From the NCBI GenBank assembly GCA_022453515.1, contig JAJNNY010000002.1, forward strand, positions 124,001 to 188,000: a stretch of 64,000 nt of DNA, written 5' to 3'. Position 1 is the stretch's first letter. Every line of letters begins with the position of its first letter. A model generated the notes under the pieces. That model made no database searches and was not told the origin of the DNA. It saw only the letters and a list, made by a program, of their open reading frames with translations. Shown here piece after piece: positions 1-9,722 of this stretch. The stretch comes from Astrocystis sublimbata. Its lineage: Eukaryota; Ascomycota; Sordariomycetes; Xylariales; Xylariaceae. The position numbers were made by a program, and so were the translations under genes.

Positions 1-67
1 AGCGATCAGTGCTAAGGATTTCCTTACCAAGACCGCCTGGTCCAGCAACAACAATATTCGCTGACAT
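1..67 (-). CDS. NAD(P)-binding Rossmann protein, N-terminal fragment (runs off left edge)
   Basis: On the minus strand an ATG at 67 opens a frame that stays open to the window edge (22 codons). It reads MSANIVVAGPGGLGKEIL, a short beta strand followed by a glycine-rich GxGGLG turn. That is the classic start of a dinucleotide-binding fold, as in NmrA-like and isoflavone-reductase-like fungal proteins. Only the nucleotide-binding loop is visible, so neither substrate nor exact family can be assigned. The start is favoured because the Rossmann strand normally begins within the first few residues. No other part of the gene lies in this window. Confidence 0.6.
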   Translation of the reverse strand, partial: MSANIVVAGPGGLGKEILSTDR

Positions 68-1341
68 TTTCGTTCTTAAGAATGATCGAAGATACTTTCT
101 CAGACTTGTGCCAGGAAGTGTAGTCGCAACTTGAACGTCACCAATCGTGTGGAGGTTCCATACAATATTTGAAGTATGATTGAGTAGATATTGTGCTGGG
201 CAGAACATCTACCACGAAACCCAATTCACAACAAACACGAAGGAGAACAGGTTTAGTCAATGACTCTGTTTGCGTAGCCTGCTACAACCCCGCCTGTAGA
301 TCCCGCCATATTCCCATGTTTGATGCTGCAACACGTCATCTGGAATGTGTTGCGCACGATTTATTACTCAGGCGAGTCAGGTGTAGGCGGGCCAGGAAGC
401 ACTAAACCCACACGTAAATTGCGCGAGGCCATGTGACTTGGCTCGCTCTGGTCCACAGCGAAGTTGAGGGCACAATGACACATGCCAGATGACTGCCAAG
501 ACACAGATGCACGGGAACCATCATCTAGTCGACCTAGCCTGGTAGGTAGTCAGAGGCATGATGGAATGTCACGTACGGACATGCTATGGACTGAGCCAAG
601 CCTGATATCTTGTCTACCTACCCAGGTAAACCATCGTGAATAGGAACACACATATTTCCGGCCACTAAAAGATTTGTGCCAAAACATCTGATTATAGATA
701 ATTTTTCTTTTAGTGCTATCCTCTCGAGCGTCCTTCTCGACGTACACTACACTGTCTAGGTAGGCTCTGGAGCAAAGCTAGGCGGAGAGCCTTCTATGTA
801 CAGTTGGTTCAGAGATTGCCAATCTTCCACGCGTTATTTAAATAGGCTGGGAAACAAACAGTAAGACGGTGAAGGTTTAAGCCGTCCTCGTACAAAGAAG
901 AAATATGTAAAGTAGGTTGATTCCGTAACAGAAATAGCTTGCTTGTAGCGCGCAATGAACAATCGGCGAGGGCTACTACCGCGAATTGACCAGCTGAGGC
1001 GTGGCCGGGATTCGCGGCGCAGGTCTTGATGTTCATACACGATTGCGCCGGGTTAAATAAAGTGTACAACAATCAAACAACGATAAAATGTCATAATGCA
1101 ACAATGCCTGACCGTACGCCTGGATCCATCAATCCAAACCCATCCGCATCGTGGCAAGGGTGTCCGATACCTTTCGTGTGCAAAGCATGGTGTGATTGCG
1201 TCAAATAGTGTACAAGGCTGTGTATAGTCTAAACATTGAAGACAGTGGCCTTTTCTGGGAAACGGGGTAAGAGCTCTTTGGTGGGGGTCCGAAGGAATTG
1301 GAGAATACGAGAATACTAGGTGTTCGATCCACGTGCATGTA
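68..1341. other. Intergenic, no gene recognised
   Basis: About 1.27 kb between the divergently read Rossmann gene start and the 3' end of the next gene. Open frames here are short (under 100 codons), overlap on both strands and show no family motif. It probably contains the promoter of the left-edge gene and the 3' untranslated region of the 1342-2562 gene. Confidence 0.5.
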
Positions 1342-2562
1342 TTACACATCCCACTCCTGCTCGAGCTCGTCCTCCGCCTCTTCAGGTGTCAACGCAGCGA
1401 AGGAGGAGCTGCTGCTGGTGAGGACAGGTTTCTTGGTGCCGTTGACAGGTTTAAGAGTTGAAGCAGTCGTAGTAGTTGCGGTGTCACCATTGGCAGGTTG
1501 GTTTGGAGTAGTAGGAGTCTCGGCAGCAGCATCCTTCTTCTTGCCCTTCTTCTTGGTCTTGACTTCGTTCCAGGAGTCTTCCTGTCGCAGCATCTCGAGT
1601 TGCTCTTCCTCTGATGGCAAACCAGACCAAGGGTCCGATGCAGCCTTGGTCGCGGAGGCGACTGGGGCAGGCACGGGAACCTTGGCAGGCTCAGGCTTTT
1701 GTTGCTTCTCCAACGTATCAAGTAGCTGGACGGAGGTGCTGCTGTCGTTCGACTGAGGTTTCCAGGCATTCTGTGCAGCCATGGAGCTAGATCCATCCTT
1801 GGCAGGTCGACCTTCGGCGATTCGAGCAGTCCGTCGCTGTTGCTCTAATTTGACCTTGCGTTCCTTTTCCTCCTCTTCGCGGGCTGCCTTAGCAGCCTCT
1901 GCCTTCTTGCGGTTCTGGCGTTGCTTCTTGGTCTCGACGGGTTCAGCTGCCTTGGCCTTTCGGTCCTTAGGCTTCTTGCTTGCATCAGTACCTGTGAGGC
2001 GTAGAACGGATGGGCCGGGAGCCTCGGGTTCAAGCATGTCGGACACGCCTTGGCTGTCGACGGGAGCAACGGCAGGAGAGGCCTGGGAGGACAGGTCGTC
2101 GTCGGCATCGCCGGCCGTGGACGAGGGGGCCGAGATTTTGTTCTGCACGGGCTCTTGGGCCTTGGATTGCTTGACTGACTTTTGTCGCTTGTCGTCCGCC
2201 TTCTTGGCGTTGAATTTGGTTCCAGCATGGGCATTGGCGAGCTGCCGGGCGAAGTCACGGTCGGCCTTCTTGTCGGCAAGCTCGGCATCCTCCTTATTGT
2301 AGGTAGAGTTGGGTACGGTTGGCTCGCTGCGCTCGGGGGCCGAGGGCTTCGGTTGAGGCTTTGGTTTTATCGCCTTCTCGGTCTTTTTCTTCACATCGAC
2401 TGCGACATCGCGCACGCTTTGTTTGGTAGGCTGCTTGACTATGTGTGCGTTGCGGGTTTGCTCCTTGTTCTGTGTGGTATAAAACCAAACACCGAAGGCA
2501 ATAGCAATGACGGCATAACCACCCAAAGTGGTGTATGTCGAATGATCTTTCTGGGACTCCAT
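1342..2562 (-). CDS. Single-span membrane protein with long lysine/glutamate-rich tail (fungal hypothetical)
   Basis: A single uninterrupted frame of 406 residues. A hydrophobic segment near residues 12-29 (TLGGYAVIAIAFGVWFYT) follows a short polar N terminus. The rest is a highly charged, low-complexity tail rich in K, E, A, P and S, with a probable coiled-coil stretch around residues 205-250 (KKQRQNRKKAEAAKAAREEE). Near the C terminus there is a WNEVKTKKKGKKK segment, then a serine run and an acidic end (EEAEDELEQEWDV). This resembles an N-terminally anchored ER or nuclear-envelope protein with a cytosolic basic tail, distantly like metadherin/LYRIC or ribosome-receptor proteins; that comparison is about layout only. 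I do not recognise a named family. The start is the ATG directly before the membrane segment. Confidence 0.8.
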   Translation of the reverse strand: MESQKDHSTYTTLGGYAVIAIAFGVWFYTTQNKEQTRNAHIVKQPTKQSVRDVAVDVKKKTEKAIKPKPQPKPSAPERSEPTVPNSTYNKEDAELADKKADRDFARQLANAHAGTKFNAKKADDKRQKSVKQSKAQEPVQNKISAPSSTAGDADDDLSSQASPAVAPVDSQGVSDMLEPEAPGPSVLRLTGTDASKKPKDRKAKAAEPVETKKQRQNRKKAEAAKAAREEEEKERKVKLEQQRRTARIAEGRPAKDGSSSMAAQNAWKPQSNDSSTSVQLLDTLEKQQKPEPAKVPVPAPVASATKAASDPWSGLPSEEEQLEMLRQEDSWNEVKTKKKGKKKDAAAETPTTPNQPANGDTATTTTASTLKPVNGTKKPVLTSSSSSFAALTPEEAEDELEQEWDV

Positions 2563-2926
2563 GGTTTAATTTGTTGTTGCTGACAGGTTTAACGTAGGAG
2601 TAGGTGTAGGGTGTGGAGATGCAGAGTCGAGAAGGATTGACCGCAAAAACAACAGAGCACTGAAGCGCGAGGTTGCAGAACTGTCGATAATTCGGTCTCG
2701 GGATGGTTATGGTGAGGGACGCAGATGGGCGCTGTGAAACAGAACAGGTGAGAGGGCGAGAACAGTGCTAGGACGGCATTCACCAATGCTGTCAAGGCCA
2801 AATGCTAAGGGGTTCGCGGGTATAGTGGAAGCCACAGCACAGCTCGATAACTCTAGGAGGCTTTGATATCGAGGATGTGGAGATGGCCGGAGGGCAATGG
2901 GCAATGGGCCAGTTGCTGGTTGAGTT

Positions 2927-2957
2927 GAGCTGTTGAGCTGTTGAGCTGACTGACTGG
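2927..2957. repeat. Short tandem repeat, about 8-bp unit
   Basis: Successive GAGCTGTT units ending in a TGACTGACTGG variant, directly after a duplicated GGGCAAT unit at 2893-2908. It lies about 370 bp upstream of the start of the membrane protein at 2562. Confidence 0.6.
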
Positions 2958-3227
2958 TGCAGGTAAGGTGCTTAACGGGCAGTGGTACAGTGCAATCGGC
3001 AGAATCAGGCCAGATCACAGAAGCACGGGAGGTAGGGAGTTGGAGTTGGAGTCAGGGAGTCGGCGGCCGCGATCAGCCGAGAAGAGCTCTTGGACCCTGC
3101 GCTGCCAAGGAGACGGACGAGATTGGAACGTCGCCAGAAGCCGACCGACGCTCGATGTCAATTGGTTGGTGTTGGTGCCCGTTGGATGAGCAGAGCAGAG
3201 CTAGAGCTGCGATGGTTGTTGGGTGAT

Positions 3228-3283
3228 GCTTGAGGCTTGAGGCTTGAGGCTTGAGGATTGAGGGTAGAGGGTAGAGGGATGGG
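3228..3283. repeat. Tandem repeat, 7-bp GCTTGAG unit
   Basis: Four perfect GCTTGAG copies followed by degenerate GATTGAG and two GGTAGAG copies. A simple-sequence tract in non-coding DNA; no function is visible. Confidence 0.75.
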
Positions 3284-4800
3284 AAATGGGAATCAGATGC
3301 CAATAGAGCAGTTCACGGTGCTGGACCACTTGGTTGGCTGGACGCAGTCTGGAGAGTTATGATGTTTTATGGATCTTGCGCAGAGACAGATTGGCAGGCG
3401 AGACCGATGGAGATTTAAGTTTAAGGTGATCTGTTGTCAACTTCCGGTCCGTCAGGGGTGAGCTCTGGGCAGGTGGAGACGGGATGCGTGCAGTGCGAAG
3501 TACCTAGGTTTTTATGGGTACCTAATTGAAGGCAGTGCTCTGACAGTGAATTACCGAATCCCAACCCTCTCTACCATGTACACGGTGTATAAAGACAGTG
3601 CCGCTGGACTGCTATTGACCTGGGCTGGAGGATTACAGGCGAGACAGCTCTATGCAAGAGGTCGACGTACTGCTCGCAGACGCACAGTGTTTCCATAAAC
3701 TGTAAACGCTGCCAGGCTGTGGTGCCATTGTGTACCTACCTACATGTACTCCTTTGCTGTGGTAATGGAAGTGAGGTCTTAAGACTAATGTTCTATCAAC
3801 AGTCACAGCGTCCTCACTCCAACTCTGATGTTGACAGCTTTGTGCAGTGAACTATGAGAAACCTTGAGATCCTCTAAGTTCATGGTCTACTAATGCATCC
3901 GTGGCCGCTTCATAAGGTTGAATAATTCTACACAACACCCGTGACTCGTGTAGGGCTATGTTTACTGTCTTCGACATGATGCCTTTCTAGACCAGCCCTA
4001 GAGCATATGACAGATCGACCTTTCGGTCTTCAGATTCACTCTGATTTAAAGAAACCGAGTCTGGATGAAATCCATAGACCTTTGTGCCGCAGTCCTTGCT
4101 TAGAACTTGGTCTCATCGAGGGTACGAGTATATGTAGTTGGCGATAAGTACATGACGCAAGTGTGCTTAGGTCGGCATAATACACCCCGGGCCATTGACA
4201 AATACCTAATAAAGCATTGAATAGTAATCCCAAACCTGTAAGACTGCCAGGCTCGCCAGTTGCAGTGGTTGTGGTTGGATTTGCAATTTCTGCTGGGGGG
4301 AACAATAGATGCATATCAAGGTACATAGAATAACAGTCAGTACATGAGAAGAACAGAAATGATAAGGATTAAAACCACTTTACCTATTCACTGGAGTGTT
4401 CAATACAAGGTTGCAAAGTGAAGCAGCTGATGTTCGTTAGGTAATCTGGATTTGCTGCCTTATAACTGGTGGGCAAGATAAAGAACTGGAACTTTAACGC
4501 ACTACCACCAGCGCACCTCCTGCTGCAACTCCGCTGATGACCGGCGGAATGCTACCTACCTACCTGGTAGGTAGAAAGGGCGCGCCCCTCAGTGGCATCT
4601 CAAGGGCGTGCCCCTCAGTACTACCTAGTAGCATCTCAAGTGCATATAATAACACAACACCACTGCACAATTGTGTGCCACCGAACTTCGTAAATATACT
4701 GTTCACAGCTTTCGCAGTTCGTGTTTTGAATTTCCTCGTCTATAGACGCATATACAATACCGGGTCTTGTTCATCCTCGTGCCTAGAATAACCTGCAAAC

Positions 4801-6308
4801 ATGGCTCCAAAGCGAAGAATCATTATAGACACGGACCCAGGTAAGCTTTAACGCCTCCCATACCTTTGACTTCGAACCACAGACACAGACAGAGCAACCC
4901 AATTGCCATTTCTTGGTGATCTACGAAGGGCAGCATACTAACCTATCATGGATTCAAGGTGGCGATGACACAATGGCCATGTTGCTCGCACTGGCGTCCT
5001 CGCCCGAGGACTTGGAGGTCGTCATGATCTCTGTGACATATGGCAACGTACCACTCGACGCATGTGTACGGAATGTCGTGGCTCTCTTCAAGGTTCTCGG
5101 CCATGAAATTGAATGGCGTAAAGCACAAGGTAAACCTTTGGGATTTGAGGCCCTGCGGACCTACAAGCCCATTGTGGCCTTAGGCCCCGAGCACTCCTTG
5201 GAGGATGAAATCTTGATGGCAGATAACTTCCGTGAGTTTCTCAGAAATACCAAATTGTGTTTCGCTGGGCTAGCTGACTAGGTCGTTCCAGATGGGGCTG
5301 ATGGCTTGCATGGTGTCCATGATGCTGTACGTTGACTATCTGAACTACTTTGGTGTTTGCTCTGGGCTGCATTGCTAATAGAGCCGGCAGCATCCTCATC
5401 TATCGCCTGACGAGACCTGGAGAAGTGTATTCAAACAGGATGGGCCAACTCCTACCGAGTTACCTTCATATCATCAATACTTCACACCCTCCAAGGAGCC
5501 AGCGCACCGTGAGATTCTACGAATCTTAAAGGAGGAACCAGCTGATACCATTTCCATATGTGCCATGGGTCCGTTGACAAACTTGGCACTGGCAGCATCT
5601 GAGGACCCGGAGACCTTCCTCAAAGTCAAGGAGATAGCAGTCATGGGTGGAGCCGTCGAAGTCGAAGGCAATGTTACGCCTGTAGCCGAGTTCAACACAT
5701 TTGCTGATGCAGTAGCCACCGCGAGAGTGTTTGCTCTAACATCTCCCACCCCGTCTTCCACAATGCCGCCGGTACCAGCGGGCAAATCCACACTGCCAGC
5801 ATACCCAGAGAATCTGTCGAGGCAGCTGAGCCTCAGTCTGCTCCCTCTGGACATCACAACACCGCATCTCCTCAACTTGGACCAATTCCAGCAGACGGTC
5901 AGGCCGCACATCGAAGCTGGAAGCCCACTAGCCACGTGGGTGAACACCTTCATGGGGGGCATCTTCAAGCAGATCATCTCGATGATAGGGGATGCGGAAG
6001 AACCCGGCCTCTCACTGCACGACCCGCTAACTATTTGGTACATGCTCACCGGTGAAGGGCCGGAGTGGAAGCTGGCCAAGGGTGCGCCTGAGGACATCCG
6101 CGTTGAGACGGCTGGGCAGTGGACTCATGGTATGCACGTGATGGATCGCCGTGGACGAGTGCGCGCCGATGGGAAAGCGAGGGAAGAGATACAGGGAGAC
6201 GAGGACGGTTGGCTGAGCTTCAAGAGAGGTAACAGGATCAACAGGCTGGTTAGTAGCCCTGGCTACGACGTATTCGCGCCGTACCTGATGGCAAAGATCT
6301 TTGGTTAG
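4801..6308 (+). CDS. Inosine-uridine preferring nucleoside hydrolase family protein
   Basis: Hydrolyses the N-glycosidic bond of ribonucleosides (base salvage) if it behaves like its family. Proposed exons are 4801-4840, 4959-5231, 5292-5326 and 5391-6308, giving 421 residues; all junctions are GT-AG and keep frame. Intron 1 interrupts the calcium-binding signature, which is restored on splicing as DTDPGGDD near residues 10-17. Later family landmarks are the GADGLHGVHDA segment, AMGPLTNLA, VMGGAVEVEGN, the AEFN motif and SLHDPL, whose histidine is the usual catalytic-site residue. An in-frame alternative acceptor at 5386 would add three residues to exon 4. There is no signal peptide, so a cytosolic location is likely. 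It is convergent with LSM8, 218 bp apart. Substrate preference cannot be read from the sequence. Confidence 0.92.
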
Positions 6309-6526
6309 AAGGTTCTGCCTGGATCTCCAGCAGCGTGTCATGCTTAGAGCATAGATGAACCATAGAGGTGTCAGCAAAGACTGCCAGGTAAAGTGGTATC
6401 ATTAGGCAAATAGCATACCCTATCAAAGACCCCTCAGAAATTCAAACGGGTCGTCCCAAACGCCGGCAGTGCAAGACCCCTCCTTGAATTTGCACACCTT
6501 GAAACAGTCATTCTCAGAATCCGTGA

Positions 6527-6959
6527 TTATGCGTGCTTGATGCCACCAATTGCTGAGCCCTTGACCTGCTCCCATTTTATGCTGTCGTCCAGGGCCTCGT
6601 CGACCAACCCCACCACGCAGACATTGTCTCCCCGTACGATGTATAGACCCAAAGGAACTTCGGTAGACGGCTCGTCGTCGTCGTGAGTTCGTATGACGCG
6701 CTCGATGGTCTGTCCCAATACCTGCAGCAGCGTCATTGTTAGTCTCTCTCTCTCGGACCAGTTGGATGTTCTCATTGGGGAGTTGCCTACTAAGTTGGTT
6801 TGTTGGTCGCAGCTTAACAGGTTTCCGACCAGTGTGCGCGAGTCGGCCGTAACTATGAGAACCTTCTCTACACGCCTGTCAGAAAACGATGGGCATGGCA
6901 TGACATATATCCCCAGGGAGGGTCGACGTACTGTTGACATAGTTGTGAAGGTTGGACAT
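6527..6959 (-). CDS. LSM8: U6 snRNA-associated Sm-like protein LSm8
   Basis: Spliced exons 6932-6959, 6791-6867 and 6527-6721 give 99 residues, close to the roughly 96 of animal LSm8. The joined product begins MSNLHNYVNKKVLIVTADSR, followed by the Sm1 core (RTLVGNLLSCDQQTNL) and the Sm2 motif GLYIVRGDNVCVVGLVDE. Taking the TGTAG acceptor at exon 2 rather than the CAG 11 bases earlier keeps the frame and gives the conserved NKKV. LSm8 defines the nuclear LSm2-8 ring that binds the U6 snRNA 3' end and acts in splicing. Small spliced exons are usual for this gene in filamentous fungi. Confidence 0.95.
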
Positions 6960-8730
6960 CTTGCCTGGAGACAGTCGGCTTGGATGTGACGCCGAATTTA
7001 GGGACTGACAACAGGCCGGGCCACAGCCGTGTGCAAACAAAAAGCAAGGGAGAGAATGGCAGTATGCTATGCGACGAGGTTGAGCTTACTGTGACTGCTA
7101 CTACTAGGTAGCGGCCGGCGTGCTTTGTGAACGGTACTGGTCGTAAGGCTGTGAAGCTTCTCGTTTCCAGGCCGGTCAGGGTCTGAGGCATCCCAACTGC
7201 GGGTACGCCCCACTTTTCAGCCATATGCTCGACCTCAGGTACCTCCTAGGTCGGGTAGGTACCTCGGTAGGTACTGACCTGCTCGGGTGCTCACATAGCC
7301 GCTGGCATCCAAGGATATGCGCAGCACCTGGTGTTTCCACCTAAAGGTGCAGGTGGTCAGGGGAAATATTCAAGCTACCTATAATCTACTTAGAGGCACC
7401 TAGGTACCTACTACTATAAACACCAATCAAAATACCCAACTTACCTAGGTAGGTGAGACAACATGGAAATCATGAGGACAATTGAGCTGAAAGTGTTAGA
7501 GCCGGCTCGAGAATCGACAAGAAGGGTGTGTTTCGATGGCTTGGTCACGGAAGGGTCAAGAGGAGGCCTCTGCATCTAATTGGTTCCAAGGAAGTTTAGT
7601 TCAACACCTTAGGTAGCTCGGCTCGCTCGGGTAGCGAGTACTCGTAGGTAGGTAGATGCCCAGTGGCTTGGATAGGCGAGAAATGGGGATTCCCCGGCAG
7701 TGAGCCGCTCGAGCCGCTGTACAGTAGAGGGACGCCCCAGGCGAGCCAGGCAGGGGATGGCTCCACAGCGGCGATCGTTTCTCAGCCACTTAATTCTCCA
7801 TGCTTGGGCGCTTGAAACATTTCGAGCACTCGATGTGTGCTACCCTCCCTCGACCTGCAGAGAGCTATTACTCGTTCCTCCCTCAGTATTGACCGCTTCC
7901 AGAAGTATTGGCTCGCCGACTCGCAGGTGCAGAAAGGGGGTACAGAAACGTGATCGCCCGAGGCGCGTACCTTGCTGCCGACCGTACCTAGAACACACAT
8001 CGAGTCAAGCAGCTCGCATCCAGTCATGTCTGTAGTCTGTCTGTATTGGATAGCGTGGGATCATTTGTTCACCCATGCATGATCCTGCCATGCTCTTACA
8101 TCGCAAGTTACTTGTTTTGTTTCATTCTCTACTTTCGGTGCTCTAAGGGTCTACAGACATAGCCCAATAAACAATATATAAGTCTGGTGATACGGCAAAT
8201 ATCGCCACCACTAGCAAAGAACTCGTAAAGTTGTTGTGAAAGGTACGGAGTACCTAAGTACTCGCTTCATTCTAACCTTGGAACAATCAATTTTAGCCCG
8301 GGGAAGGGGGGGGGAACACTACGGGGCCTCGGGGCCCATGCCACCTCGTACCAACCCCGTCCCCCCGTGCCAAAGGCCGCCGATCACCTGGCCTATAATA
8401 GTCAGCCGTGCCCCCAGCCCGAACCTTCTTATAGTTCTTGGAGTGTGAGTCGTGTGTCTCTTTCATCATCATCATACCATCATTTGTTCGTTTTTCTGGC
8501 GTTTGCCTAGTGCTGTTCCTTTGCCCCAGCAAAAAGATACTGCGTCCACTCTCTCTTATCAACGACAAGTTCTTTGTCTGCTACATCAAGTACACGCTCT
8601 TTGACTACTTCCCCCTTACATACGTTAAGACTCGGCGACGTCTATTCTTCTTCTGCTCTGAATCTTTTTGCCTCGAGCTGGTCTCATTACGTTTCGCTAC
8701 CATCAAGAAAGCAAGAACACAACTGTCAAC
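6960..8730. other. Intergenic with dense AGGTACCT tracts
   Basis: About 1.8 kb between the divergent LSM8 and secreted-protein genes. Palindromic ACCTAGGT/AGGTACCT tracts cluster near 7235-7275, 7395-7410 and 7441-7456. A G/C-homopolymer-rich block sits near 8298-8370. Short frames seen here lack any family motif. Confidence 0.45.
8393..8400 (+). promoter_or_regulatory. TATA-like element of the secreted-protein gene
   Basis: CTATAATA lies about 330 bp upstream of the ATG at 8731, just after a GC-rich block and before a pyrimidine-rich leader with several CTCT tracts. This is consistent with a promoter and a long 5' untranslated region. Position and composition are the only evidence. Confidence 0.3.
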
Positions 8731-9372
8731 ATGAAGTTCTCCGCTGCTGTTTCCGTCACTCTGGGCCTTGCCGGCATGGCCACCGCTGCCCCTTTGACAG
8801 CCCGTGATGGTCCAAAGTCGGCCGCGGACATCATTCTCGAGATTGCCCCCACCTCCGCCACATGTGACAACACGGACGAATGCCGCACGAACGTGCAGGT
8901 TGCACCCTACATGATCGCGGCCGCCTCCAAATACAAGCTTACCAATTACCCCTCTATTGCGGCTGTGCTCGCTTTGACGGCCTTCGAGTCCACAAACTAC
9001 AAGTTCAAGACAAACCAGCAAGGAAACGCGGGTCAGGGAACGAGCAACATGCAGATGTACAGGTACAATTTCCTATACGCCAAGTCGATTCCCGAACTAG
9101 CAGGTCAACTTACCTCCCTCGGGGCGCTGGAAACGAGCGGAGACACGGAGCTGCAGAATAAAGTTCGTGCCCTCGTCACCCCTGACGAGTACAACTTTGG
9201 AAGCGGCGCATGGTTCATGTCTACCCAGTGCGGCGACATCATCAGTCAGTTGAACGCAAATCCCGACGCAGGTTGGGTTGCGTATATGGGCTGTGTGCTT
9301 GGCTCTCCAAATTCAATCACTCAGGACCGCAATGACTTTTGGAACCGGGCGAAGACAGCCTTTGGTCTATGA
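8731..9372 (+). CDS. Small secreted protein, 213 aa, family not recognised
   Basis: An intronless frame of 213 residues. The ATG at 8731 starts a textbook signal peptide (MKFSAAVSVTLGLAGMATA, cleavage before APL); the open frame extends upstream to 8668 but the added residues are not signal-like. The mature protein is about 194 residues with four cysteines (CDNTDEC, STQCGD, YMGCVLG), enough for two disulfides. A helical segment containing AVLALTAFESTNYKFKTN and GNAGQGTSNMQMYR resembles a lysozyme/transglycosylase-type fold, in which a helix-end glutamate can be catalytic. That is only a visual impression. It could be an extracellular enzyme or an effector-like protein. It is convergent with the amylase, 350 bp apart. 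Confidence 0.82.
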   Translation: MKFSAAVSVTLGLAGMATAAPLTARDGPKSAADIILEIAPTSATCDNTDECRTNVQVAPYMIAAASKYKLTNYPSIAAVLALTAFESTNYKFKTNQQGNAGQGTSNMQMYRYNFLYAKSIPELAGQLTSLGALETSGDTELQNKVRALVTPDEYNFGSGAWFMSTQCGDIISQLNANPDAGWVAYMGCVLGSPNSITQDRNDFWNRAKTAFGL

Positions 9373-9722
9373 TGGAAATGATATGTTTGTCTTTTGTTTG
9401 GGAGGGTTATTGGCGTTGGCATTCCCATGAGAAGATTCGGATCAGGTATTCGCGTCCACAGTTATGTCTTAGTACGATGGCTTCTATGGGTAGATACTTC
9501 GGATAGATAGCGTCTGTGGTCATCCTTTCAAATTCGCAACTTTTGCATTTTAGTATTGGTCACATGTTGACTTGATTATTTCGCCCGCGGCGTGAAATCG
9601 TGATTGCCGTTTGTATTTCAATTACAACCTCCTTCATGAATTATTTACACAATTGCTCCTGCTCGCCACCCACATCTCGTGTTTTGCTGTCCAACCACCC
9701 ACTGAAGCAGCCAACGTTATGA
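9373..9722. terminator. Shared 3' intergenic of convergent genes
   Basis: A 350-bp gap between the stop codon of the secreted-protein gene and that of the amylase on the other strand. It must contain both 3' ends. It is T/A-richer than the flanking genes, but no precise polyadenylation signal can be assigned. Confidence 0.4.

Larger units (their letters stand above)
2563..4800. other. Intergenic with tandem repeats and AGGT/ACCT tracts
   Basis: About 2.2 kb between two divergently transcribed genes, so it should hold both promoters. It contains an 8-bp tandem (GAGCTGTT) near 2927-2957, a 7-bp tandem near 3228-3283 and a palindromic CTACC/GGTAG cluster near 4552-4575. Short open frames occur but none looks coding. 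Confidence 0.45.

Noticed and set aside
1781..2302. Long plus-strand frame opposite the 1342-2562 gene
   Set aside because: It is a shadow of the repetitive codon use on the other strand; its product is low-complexity Ser/Leu/Ala with no motif.
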